Below are positions 1 to 4,418 of a stretch of 7,612 nt of DNA, in pieces (position 1 is the stretch's first letter; each line of letters starts with the position of its first letter). Source of the DNA: JAGXIT01 sp964393815 (lineage in GTDB: Bacteria; Patescibacteriota; Saccharimonadia; Saccharimonadales; UBA4665); contig CAYMUP010000041.1 in assembly GCA_964393815.1 (NCBI GenBank), forward strand, positions 1 through 7,612. Reading direction: 5' to 3'. The notes beneath the pieces are model-generated. The model had not been told where the DNA came from. It saw only the letters and a list, made by a program, of their open reading frames with translations, and searched no databases. Position numbers and translations under genes: made by a program.

Positions 1-53
1 GCACCGGGTTTTGGTCCCGGCATTCAGGGGTTCGAATCCCTTACCCCCAGCCA
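1..53 (+). tRNA. tRNA-Gln (anticodon TTG), 3' part, 5' end outside window
   Basis: The piece starts in the D-arm side. The anticodon stem CCGGG/CCCGG closes the 7-base loop TTTTGGT, so bases 34-36 read TTG (glutamine, CAA/CAG codons). The T-arm has the TTCGAAT loop and a 5-bp stem with one G-T pair. The 3' acceptor strand ACCCCCA is followed by G73 and an encoded CCA ending at 53. A72 implies the weak U1-A72 pair typical of tRNA-Gln. The sequence closely resembles the 3' half of E. coli tRNA-Gln from memory. The gene is intact up to CCA and abuts the integrase gene, so it is the likely integration target, with its 3' end retained after insertion. Confidence 0.93.
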
Positions 54-1623
54 AGATAGAGAAAAAATCCATTCTGTCGCCCATGCGGGCGGCTTTTTGG
101 TTGGCGGCGCGCAGCGCCGACCAAGCGGTTTCAGGGGGTGATTTTATTTTACCGTCGCTGCAAGCGACGACATTTTTATCTTTTAGCAATAGGTTCGACC
201 CGAAGATTTCGAGCAAAAGTCCTTTTTGTGCGTCAAAATCTCGACTATCGACGATTTTACAGATTGAACCTATTGTTAAAACCCAGCGGCGCATAGGTTC
301 GACCCATGCCATACCACCATGCTCCAAACGCGCCAATTGTTCGTCAAAAGTTGCTTTCTCGCTCGTCAACTCAGCTTTCTTGTCAGTAAACGTCTGTCGG
401 TCAATCACTTGGTCAAGGTAACTATCGAGCAGCAACTTTTGTTTCGTAGTCAAATCGGTAATTTGTCGGCGCACGTCCTCGCTCTCCGCCGCATTGTGGC
501 TACTTTCGGCTTGTCCGTCCATCTCGATTTTTTCCAGTAACCACGCTATCGCCTCATTAGGCAAAGAATACTCCAGTAACAACGCCGAAAGTTGCGACCA
601 CAAAACCACCTCGCGCACGGCTGGCTCGGTACATTTGATCGCTCTGTTCTTGCGGCTACATCGGTAATACGTCCACTCGTGGCGATTGCCGTTTTTCTGC
701 GTCTTGATTTTCGTTTCCGCTGTAATCCCCATGCCGCAAGAGCAGCGCAACAATCCCAAAAAAGGAATGACAGGGCGAGCCTCGGCAGACAGCGCATGCC
801 CGCGTCGCTCCATGACGCGCTGGCACTTGTCGTACAGGGCTTTTGAAATAATCGTCGTCTGCTCGCCCTTGTGTAGCTCGTCGTTATACATAAAATACCC
901 GTAATGATTTTTCAAAATCTTTTTTATACGGTCATCTTTTATCTTGTTACCGCCGCGCTTCACCACGCCCTTGCGCTTGTTGTAGCGTCCGTCCGTCTTG
1001 ATACCGTTGTCATACAAAAACTGCGCAATCTCGCTCATCGTCTTGTCGCCCCGCGCGTACAGCTCAAAAGCTTGTGTGATTTTAGGCGCAACGCGCCTAT
1101 CAAGCACAATCCGCTTTGTATTCTTGTTATTGATATAACCAATCGGCGCAACGCCTGGCATTTCGCCGCGCCGAACCTTTGTCCGTAAGCCCCGCTTCAC
1201 GTTCTCGCTCAAATTATCGACAAAGTGCTTGCTCTGGCTAAACTCCAGCGACAACATATACTTGCCTTGCGGCGTGTTCTCAAACCAAAATCGTGGGAAC
1301 TTCAAATCGGCAAGTGTGCCCTCATCGAGTAGGTATAGTAGCAAGCCGCTATCAACAGGGTTGCGCGACAATCGGTCGGGCAACCACGAAATAATACCGT
1401 CCGCCTCGCCGCGTTTTATGCCCTCGATAATCTTGTTAAACTCTGGTCGTCCAGGGCTTTTAGCAGATTGCTTTTCGATAAATACTTTGACAATATCGAG
1501 GTCGTCGCGCCTCGACAACGCCCAGCCCTCGTCAAGTTGCGAGCCGACAGACAATACCTGACGATCTTCAGCGTCGGTACTTTTCCGTGCATACAGGTAA
1601 TAGCGCAATCTTCGCCGCTCCAT
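1..1623 (-). CDS. Large serine recombinase (site-specific integrase), C-terminal end outside window
   Basis: The frame is open from ATG 1623 to base 1: 541 codons, no stop in the window. A stop at 1638-1636 lies just upstream and an AAAGGTGGGG ribosome site precedes the ATG. Residues 8-17 (YYLYARKSTD) hold the catalytic serine, Ser15, of the resolvase fold. DRLSR (83-87) supplies the active-site arginines. Residues about 155-270 fit the 'Recombinase' domain. Cys294, Cys296, Cys322 and Cys331 form the zinc ribbon. About 375-435 is charged and helical, the expected coiled coil. The enzyme would join attP and attB through a Ser-DNA intermediate. The C-terminus is odd: from residue 525 the frame reads antisense through tRNA-Gln (GGKGFEPL...), so the end of the protein is host-derived in the integrated state. 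It has its own promoter and a structured leader. Family call is secure; target specificity is inferred. Confidence 0.95.
   Translation of the reverse strand, partial: MERRRLRYYLYARKSTDAEDRQVLSVGSQLDEGWALSRRDDLDIVKVFIEKQSAKSPGRPEFNKIIEGIKRGEADGIISWLPDRLSRNPVDSGLLLYLLDEGTLADLKFPRFWFENTPQGKYMLSLEFSQSKHFVDNLSENVKRGLRTKVRRGEMPGVAPIGYINNKNTKRIVLDRRVAPKITQAFELYARGDKTMSEIAQFLYDNGIKTDGRYNKRKGVVKRGGNKIKDDRIKKILKNHYGYFMYNDELHKGEQTTIISKALYDKCQRVMERRGHALSAEARPVIPFLGLLRCSCGMGITAETKIKTQKNGNRHEWTYYRCSRKNRAIKCTEPAVREVVLWSQLSALLLEYSLPNEAIAWLLEKIEMDGQAESSHNAAESEDVRRQITDLTTKQKLLLDSYLDQVIDRQTFTDKKAELTSEKATFDEQLARLEHGGMAWVEPMRRWVLTIGSICKIVDSRDFDAQKGLLLEIFGSNLLLKDKNVVACSDGKIKSPPETAWSALRAANQKAARMGDRMDFFSILAGGKGFEPLNAGTKTRC
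25..75 (-). other. Probable attL-type junction: integrase tail joined to tRNA-Gln
   Basis: The inverted copies of the integrase tail are identical up to bases 49-50 (AG; CT on the minus strand) and diverge on the next base, where this copy becomes tRNA-Gln T-arm and acceptor sequence. Bases 49-50 are A72-G73 of the tRNA. Serine integrases exchange strands at a central dinucleotide, so a match ending on CT at the centre of a symmetric site (see 1897-1946) suggests this is a recombined half-site pair. The exact crossover is inferred; the unoccupied attB is not in the window. Confidence 0.45.
49..181. repeat. Inverted repeat A, copy 1 (integrase tail)
   Basis: Bases 49-144 are identical to the reverse complement of 1827-1922 (96 bp). 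After one mismatch at 145 the match resumes to 152 and again at 170-181 (ACATTTTTATCT). Between lies a hairpin, CGTCGCT-GCA-AGCGACG (153-169), whose sequence differs from the hairpin at the same place in copy 2. This copy is coding: it specifies about residues 481-525 of the integrase. Confidence 0.95.
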
Positions 1624-1652
1624 ACACCCCACCTTTCATTTAGAACTCAAAA

Positions 1653-1752
1653 GACCGTTCCGCTGGAATTACAATTCGACTTGCGCCAAAAAGTTGCGAA
1701 ACGGTCATTTGAACCATAAAAAACGGCGCAAAAGTCATAAATTGTAATTCCA
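1653..1752 (-). ncRNA. Structured 5' leader of the integrase mRNA (stem plus pseudoknot)
   Basis: The transcript expected from the promoter at 1764-1759 would begin near 1752, exactly where a long stem starts. TGGAATTACAATT (1752-1740) pairs with 1676-1664, then GACTT and GCGCC pair with AAGTC and GGCGC (to 1725/1687), with small bulges. In the 37-base loop, GACCGUUUCG (1706-1697) can pair with CGGAACGGUC (1662-1653), just 3' of the stem, over 10 bp including one G-U. That is an H-type pseudoknot. The wobble pair works only in the minus-strand RNA. UUUU follows, then the ribosome site and ATG 30 bases on. It could attenuate transcription or translation; as DNA it could instead be a recombinase-binding dyad. 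Confidence 0.55.
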
Positions 1753-1758
1753 CTTTCT

Positions 1759-1764
1759 ATTATA
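1759..1764 (-). promoter_or_regulatory. Extended -10 promoter of the integrase
   Basis: The minus strand reads TGC-TATAAT-AGAAAG. The TGn before a perfect TATAAT is an extended -10. No good -35 hexamer is seen 16-18 bp upstream, where the hairpins at 1774-1818 lie. The predicted start is about 1752, giving a leader of about 130 bases. Confidence 0.65.
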
Positions 1765-1773
1765 GCATGTGTT

Positions 1774-1790
1774 ACCTCGGCGTAGCCGAG
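1774..1790. repeat. Hairpin CTCGGC-GTA-GCCGAG upstream of the integrase promoter
   Basis: A perfect 6-bp inverted repeat with a 3-base loop (arms 1775-1780 and 1784-1789, about) lies 10-30 bp upstream of the integrase -10, where a -35 would be. Its role is unknown; it could be a protein site or the end of an incoming transcript. Confidence 0.6.
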
Positions 1791-1922
1791 ATAAAAATGT
1801 GCCACCTCTTGAGGTGGCGTAAAATCAAATCACCCCCTGAAACCGCTTGGTCGGCGCTGCGCGCCGCCAACCAAAAAGCCGCCCGCATGGGCGACAGAAT
1901 GGATTTTTTCTCTATCTTGGCT
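1789..1922. repeat. Inverted repeat A, copy 2
   Basis: This is the reverse-complement partner of 49-181. Bases 1827-1922 are identical, 1826 is a mismatch, 1819-1825 match, and 1789-1800 match. The hairpin between, GCCACCTC-TT-GAGGTGGC (1801-1818), has the same position and a similar size as the one in copy 1 but a different sequence. Copies 1 and 2 enclose the integrase body, its leader and its promoter. Confidence 0.95.
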
Positions 1923-1946
1923 ACCGTCTACGAAAAATCTCGAACC
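1897..1946. other. attP-like imperfect dyad centred on CT (1921-1922)
   Basis: Around the centre, the left arm GGATTTTTTCTCTA (1901-1914) mirrors the right arm TACGAAAAATCTCG (1929-1942). Counting outward from the centre, 11 of 24 positions are complementary, the clearest being TA at 7-8, four A at 12-15 and TC at 18-19. About 50 bp with weak symmetry around a 2-bp core is the usual form of a serine-integrase attachment site. The centre falls exactly where identity with the tRNA-Gln junction copy ends. It is inverted relative to that junction. Confidence 0.45.
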
Positions 1947-1966
1947 TATTTCCAGCGTAATGGCGG

Positions 1967-2050
1967 CTGAGCCGTGCAGGCTCAGCCCCAACGCCTGCGG
2001 GCGCACGCGCCCGCTTCGCCCCACCAGAAAAACCCTTTGCCTTATTTTTT
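1967..2050. repeat. Hairpin cluster in a gene-free spacer
   Basis: Bases 1971-2176 hold no convincing gene. GGCTGAGCC-GTGCA-GGCTCAGCC (about 1967-1989) is a perfect 9-bp stem. GCGGGCG/CGCCCGC with a 4-base loop follows (about 1996-2013). CCACCAGAAAAACCCTTTGC (2021-2040) is a near-perfect inverted match to 2081-2104 inside the 55-bp repeat, so 2021-2104 could fold into one large stem-loop. These may be terminators or dispersed REP-like elements. AGCCCCAACGCCT (1984-1996) recurs directly at 7525-7537. Confidence 0.7.
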
Positions 2051-2105
2051 TAATTTCCCCCCGCCGAGATTTCTTTTTTAGCTGTAAAGGGTGTTTTCTG
2101 GTGGT
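2051..2105 (+). repeat. Inverted repeat B, left copy (55 bp)
   Basis: TAATTTCCCCCCGCCGAGAT and the bases that follow, to 2105, are identical to the reverse complement of 7558-7612. The pair brackets the whole defence cassette. The window ends inside the right copy, so the repeat may be longer. There is no transposase between the copies and no target-site duplication can be tested here. Confidence 0.93.
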
Positions 2106-2110
2106 GGCGC

Positions 2111-2124
2111 GTCGCTTTAGCGAC
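2111..2124. repeat. Hairpin GTCGCT-TT-AGCGAC beside inverted repeat B
   Basis: This perfect 6-bp inverted repeat begins 6 bp inside the left B repeat and is followed by GGCGTTG. At the right end the same position holds an unrelated stem (7538-7553), also followed by GGCGTTG when read inward-to-outward on the minus strand. Confidence 0.65.
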
Positions 2125-2136
2125 TTGGCGTTGATA

Positions 2137-2170
2137 CGCTATATCTGGTGTACATACACTAGATATAGCG
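2137..2170. promoter_or_regulatory. 34-bp near-perfect palindrome just after the endonuclease gene
   Basis: CGCTATATCT (2137-2146) is the exact reverse complement of AGATATAGCG (2161-2170). GTGT/ACAC continues the symmetry inward after one mismatch, and 15 of 17 pairs match about the centre at 2153.5. It starts 6 bp after the stop of the restriction endonuclease. As RNA it would make a strong 3' stem but has no U-tract, so it is not a classic intrinsic terminator. As DNA it looks like a site for a dimeric protein. Confidence 0.6.
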
Positions 2171-2176
2171 TGGCTT

Positions 2177-3256
2177 TTAGCAAAACCTAACTTGCAAATT
2201 AAGTTTCAAAAATACCTCATCGTCCTCTTCGTAAAGATACCCAAAATCATGGCGAGAAGTGCTTGGCGTGTCGAGCTTAGTGCTATTGAATAAGTAATCC
2301 CTAAAGTCATCATCGTTATACAAATGATAGCAAAGCAACATGCCGTCATCTCTGACGATTATGTAACCACCGTAAGTCGAGAGGCGAGTATTCCACTCAC
2401 GACTTGGCACCATGCCGAGTGCGACCGCACGCAAAAATGATTTTACTTTATAGCCAATTTCTGACGCACCTAGGCCATGCAAGCCTTTTGCCCCGAGTAG
2501 TTCGCACAGCTTCGTCATCGTTACGCCTTGCCCCGAATAGTAATCAACCAGCATATTTGCAAGAATATCGGGCATAATGCTGTCAATCACACGCATGTTG
2601 CGAGTAAATACAGTACTTTCAATATGCGAGAACTCCAACATTCCGCCAGCTTCGGCGATCGTCTGTAGTCTATCTCGTAATTTGCGAGAACTTTCTATAG
2701 CGTTAATATCGTCAATGCTACCGCCAAAGTTCCGTACTTTATAGATAAAGTTTGTCCGTCTGCTTGCGTTTAGTAGCGTCGAGGCTCCACCAACTTGAGA
2801 TTTTATAGAAAACCCGACAGGCTTACTCTGTGCGATCATTTTATCTTTAATAATCGCTTCGATGTCCGACTTAATGCTAGAGTTTGCTTTGATTTTCTCT
2901 AGGCGATATTCGCTCATCAGTGCAACCGCCTCGGGCAATGCAAAAGTACTCGTATTTGCTGACTTTATCGTTTCAAATACTCTCTGGGCTTTTTCTGGCA
3001 ATAAATGTGTACTCACAGCGTCAACCAACTGTCCATTTGCTGTTAAAATACGTACTACGCCGTCTTGCTCTAAGTCATATATGTAAGGTCGATTTTCGAC
3101 ATCTTCACGGAATATCTGCAAAAAAGTATATTCGTCATCTGTCGGCTGTAAGTTCATGTCCGCGGCTTTTATTTTGTTTTCGCTAAAGAGCTTGAAAAGT
3201 ACATACAGCTCTGACCACTCGCCCTTATTTGCCGTTAAAGTGTAAGTGTCCATCAT
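2177..3256 (-). CDS. HpaII-family type II restriction endonuclease (predicted CCGG)
   Basis: The 359-residue protein has the N-terminal signature NKGEWSELYVLFKLF (about residues 10-24) that I associate with the HpaII restriction endonuclease family. Its length is close to the roughly 360 residues of that family as I recall it. It would cut unmethylated CCGG as a cytoplasmic dimer or monomer; the specificity is inferred from family and from its m5C methyltransferase partner. No membrane or signal segment is seen. The ATG (3256-3254) shares ATGA with the methyltransferase stop, and AAGAGG 5 bases upstream serves as ribosome site, so translation is probably coupled. A second ATG follows at once. 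Such coupling lets methylase be made first, which protects the host on entry. The gene appears complete. I cannot identify catalytic residues with confidence. Confidence 0.85.
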   Translation of the reverse strand: MMDTYTLTANKGEWSELYVLFKLFSENKIKAADMNLQPTDDEYTFLQIFREDVENRPYIYDLEQDGVVRILTANGQLVDAVSTHLLPEKAQRVFETIKSANTSTFALPEAVALMSEYRLEKIKANSSIKSDIEAIIKDKMIAQSKPVGFSIKSQVGGASTLLNASRRTNFIYKVRNFGGSIDDINAIESSRKLRDRLQTIAEAGGMLEFSHIESTVFTRNMRVIDSIMPDILANMLVDYYSGQGVTMTKLCELLGAKGLHGLGASEIGYKVKSFLRAVALGMVPSREWNTRLSTYGGYIIVRDDGMLLCYHLYNDDDFRDYLFNSTKLDTPSTSRHDFGYLYEEDDEVFLKLNLQVRFC

Positions 3257-4125
3257 TTAAGCCTCTTGATTATCTCGTTTGCCGTTGCCTGTATCGCTGG
3301 CACCGCTACGGAATTACCAAGCTGCTTCATAGCTTGTGTTTCGGAAACCGGGAACTGGAAAGTGTCGGGAAAACCTTGCATGCGCAAGCCCTCTTTTGGC
3401 GATAGTCGGCGCACCTTGCCGTCTACCAAATAAGTATCCCAGTTGCGCCGATCGGAAAGTCCAGAGCCTCGACCACCGACACGCAAAGTATAGCCAACAG
3501 TTTTATTTACCTTGCCGTCAAACACATCGTCCATTGTCATGGTGAGCTTGACTGGCTCTGGAAACTCAAAATCAATATTTTTATCTTTGAAGCCAACCAT
3601 AAATAATCGTGGACGGTGTTGCGGCACGCCATAATCCGACGCTTTGACGACTTTATAAAAGAAACTATAGCCCAGTTCCTCGGTTAAAACTCGCTGGATT
3701 GTTGCAAATGTTCGTCCGCCGTCATGCGTCAATAGTCCTCGCACATTTTCGAGGAAAAACGCTTTAGGCTGCTTTTCTTTCATGATATTTGCAATGTCAA
3801 AGAAAAGAGTGCCTCGGGTTTCATTGAAGCCCTTTTTAAGTCCAGCTTGTGAAAATGGTTGGCACGGAAAACCACCAGTAATAATGTCAAAATCTGGAAT
3901 ACTTTTTGGTAGTACAGTTGTAATATCACCAGTAAATGTCTGGTCGATAGTTTCGGGAGCAAATAGCTCTGGCTCGATTTTTTCAAAGTTCTTTTTGTAG
4001 GTTTCTCGTGCCGGTTTGTCCCACTCGCTTACAAATACACACTTTGCGCCGAGATTATGAAAGGCAAGGTGAAAACCGCCAATGCCAGCGAATAAGTCGA
4101 TAAAGGTAATTGTCTTTTTTGCCAT
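3253..4125 (-). CDS. DNA (cytosine-5-)-methyltransferase of the HpaII-type system
   Basis: The 290-residue protein transfers a methyl group from S-adenosylmethionine to C5 of cytosine. Motif I is DLFAGIGGF (10-18), motif IV is GGFPCQPFS with catalytic Cys88, motif VI is ENV (126-128), motif VIII is QHRPR (169-173), and motif X has GNSVAVP (270-276). The target-recognition stretch (about 180-240, with GGRGSG and NWD) is short, making the protein smaller than many m5C enzymes of about 330-420 residues. All catalytic motifs are intact. It is the first gene of the operon; GAGGA lies just before ATG 4125, and the endonuclease follows with a 4-base overlap. Expected role: methylate the CCGG sites cut by its partner. 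Its leader can form a terminator, so expression may be attenuated. Confidence 0.95.
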   Translation of the reverse strand: MAKKTITFIDLFAGIGGFHLAFHNLGAKCVFVSEWDKPARETYKKNFEKIEPELFAPETIDQTFTGDITTVLPKSIPDFDIITGGFPCQPFSQAGLKKGFNETRGTLFFDIANIMKEKQPKAFFLENVRGLLTHDGGRTFATIQRVLTEELGYSFFYKVVKASDYGVPQHRPRLFMVGFKDKNIDFEFPEPVKLTMTMDDVFDGKVNKTVGYTLRVGGRGSGLSDRRNWDTYLVDGKVRRLSPKEGLRMQGFPDTFQFPVSETQAMKQLGNSVAVPAIQATANEIIKRLK

Positions 4126-4166
4126 GCTTCCTCGCGATATGCTTTAAGCCGCAAATGGTCGCAATC

Positions 4167-4196
4167 AAAAAAGAAGCAACCACGAACGGGTTGCTT
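4167..4196 (-). terminator. Intrinsic terminator in the methyltransferase leader
   Basis: On the minus strand AAGCAACC (4196-4189), loop CGTTCGT, GGTTGCTT (4181-4174) is a perfect 8-bp stem. One base later comes TTTTTT (4172-4167). It lies about 42 bases before the methyltransferase ATG, so it would end the leader as a short RNA unless the competing 12-bp helix forms. Confidence 0.75.
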
Positions 4197-4308
4197 AGAC
4201 CTTTAACGCCTGCTTGCACAGGTTTGTCCGTGGCTGCTTTTTTATGTGCAAGTCCACAAACAAAAGTATGTGTTTTCAGGCGTTAAAAGTTATTAAGGTC
4301 TAAGCCCC
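4167..4308 (-). ncRNA. Structured leader RNA with pseudoknot and terminator/antiterminator choice
   Basis: About 140 bases lie between the promoter and an intrinsic terminator. The outer stem starts at the predicted 5' end: 4305-4277 pairs with 4212-4193 over 20 bp with one bulge of 9 bases. Inside, GUUUGU (4261-4256) pairs with ACAAAC (4227-4222), and CUUGCAC (4252-4246) pairs with GUGCAAG (4219-4213). The two helices cross, giving an H-type pseudoknot. GCAGCCACGGAC (4237-4226) can pair without a gap to GUUCGUGGUUGC (4187-4176), which includes the 3' arm of the terminator. That 12-bp helix has two G-U pairs that would be A-C mismatches in plus-strand RNA, so the minus strand is the transcribed one. 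I do not recognise the family. Confidence 0.65.
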
Positions 4309-4311
4309 TTT

Positions 4312-4317
4312 ATTATA
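4312..4317 (-). promoter_or_regulatory. Promoter of the methyltransferase-endonuclease operon
   Basis: A perfect TATAAT (4317-4312) is followed by AAAGGGG, giving a likely start at 4308-4305. No convincing -35 is seen. It is divergent from the promoter at 4361-4369, with 46 bp between the two -10 boxes, so the two operons share their upstream DNA and could be co-regulated. There is no CCGG between 4126 and 4418, so control by methylation of the cognate site is unlikely. Confidence 0.65.
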
Positions 4318-4360
4318 TCGCACTACGAAGCAAAGCGGAATACACCGACGGGGGCAAAAG

Positions 4361-4369
4361 TGGTATAAT
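4361..4369 (+). promoter_or_regulatory. Extended -10 promoter of the ParB-like/adenine methylase operon
   Basis: TGG-TATAAT is a perfect extended -10 with no clear -35. The expected start is near 4376. AGGAG (4409-4413) then lies 5 bases before the GTG start. Confidence 0.7.
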
Positions 4370-4418
4370 AAACCTCAAGATATTAGCAAGTGGGCAATGA
4401 CTATAGATAGGAGCTAGA

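Larger units (their letters stand above)
1767..1970 (+). pseudogene. Duplicated integrase C-terminal tail with its own stop (remnant or alternative end)
   Basis: This 67-codon frame contains KIKSPPETAWSALRAANQKA and the following residues to SILA in the same frame as integrase residues 492-525. It then ends differently, with TVYEKSRTYFQRNGG and a stop at 1970, instead of running into tRNA-Gln. No ribosome site is evident before ATG 1767, and residues 1-18 or so are encoded by hairpin DNA, so it is probably not expressed as it stands. It either preserves the integrase end used in the unintegrated or inverted form, or is the stump of a related second integrase gene. Confidence 0.6.

Noticed and set aside
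8..20. Reading the tRNA anticodon as TGG (proline)
   Set aside because: With 5-bp stems CCGGG/CCCGG the loop is TTTTGGT, so bases 34-36 are TTG. A72, G73 and overall likeness to tRNA-Gln agree.
721..790. A possible frameshift in the integrase at the T run before the zinc-ribbon cysteines
   Set aside because: The run has six T on the minus strand (757-770 region), which keeps PFLGLLRCSCGM in frame. The whole 541-codon frame is open.
11..1719. Plus-strand open frames opposite the integrase (for example 11-421, 1229-1561)
   Set aside because: They are shadows of a GC-rich coding frame, with no ribosome sites and no recognisable domains.
189..1949. Four copies of ATAGGTTCRA (189-198, 264-273 minus, 293-302, 1940-1949 minus) as recombinase sites
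   Set aside because: Three lie in conserved integrase coding sequence (VEPMRR, TIGS, GSNL) in mixed orientation and spacing. Chance is a sufficient explanation, although the fourth falls in the attP-like arm.
4126..4418. A controller (C) protein or antitoxin gene between the divergent operons
   Set aside because: No frame with a start, ribosome site and helix-turn-helix fits; the stretch is explained by the RNA leader and two promoters.
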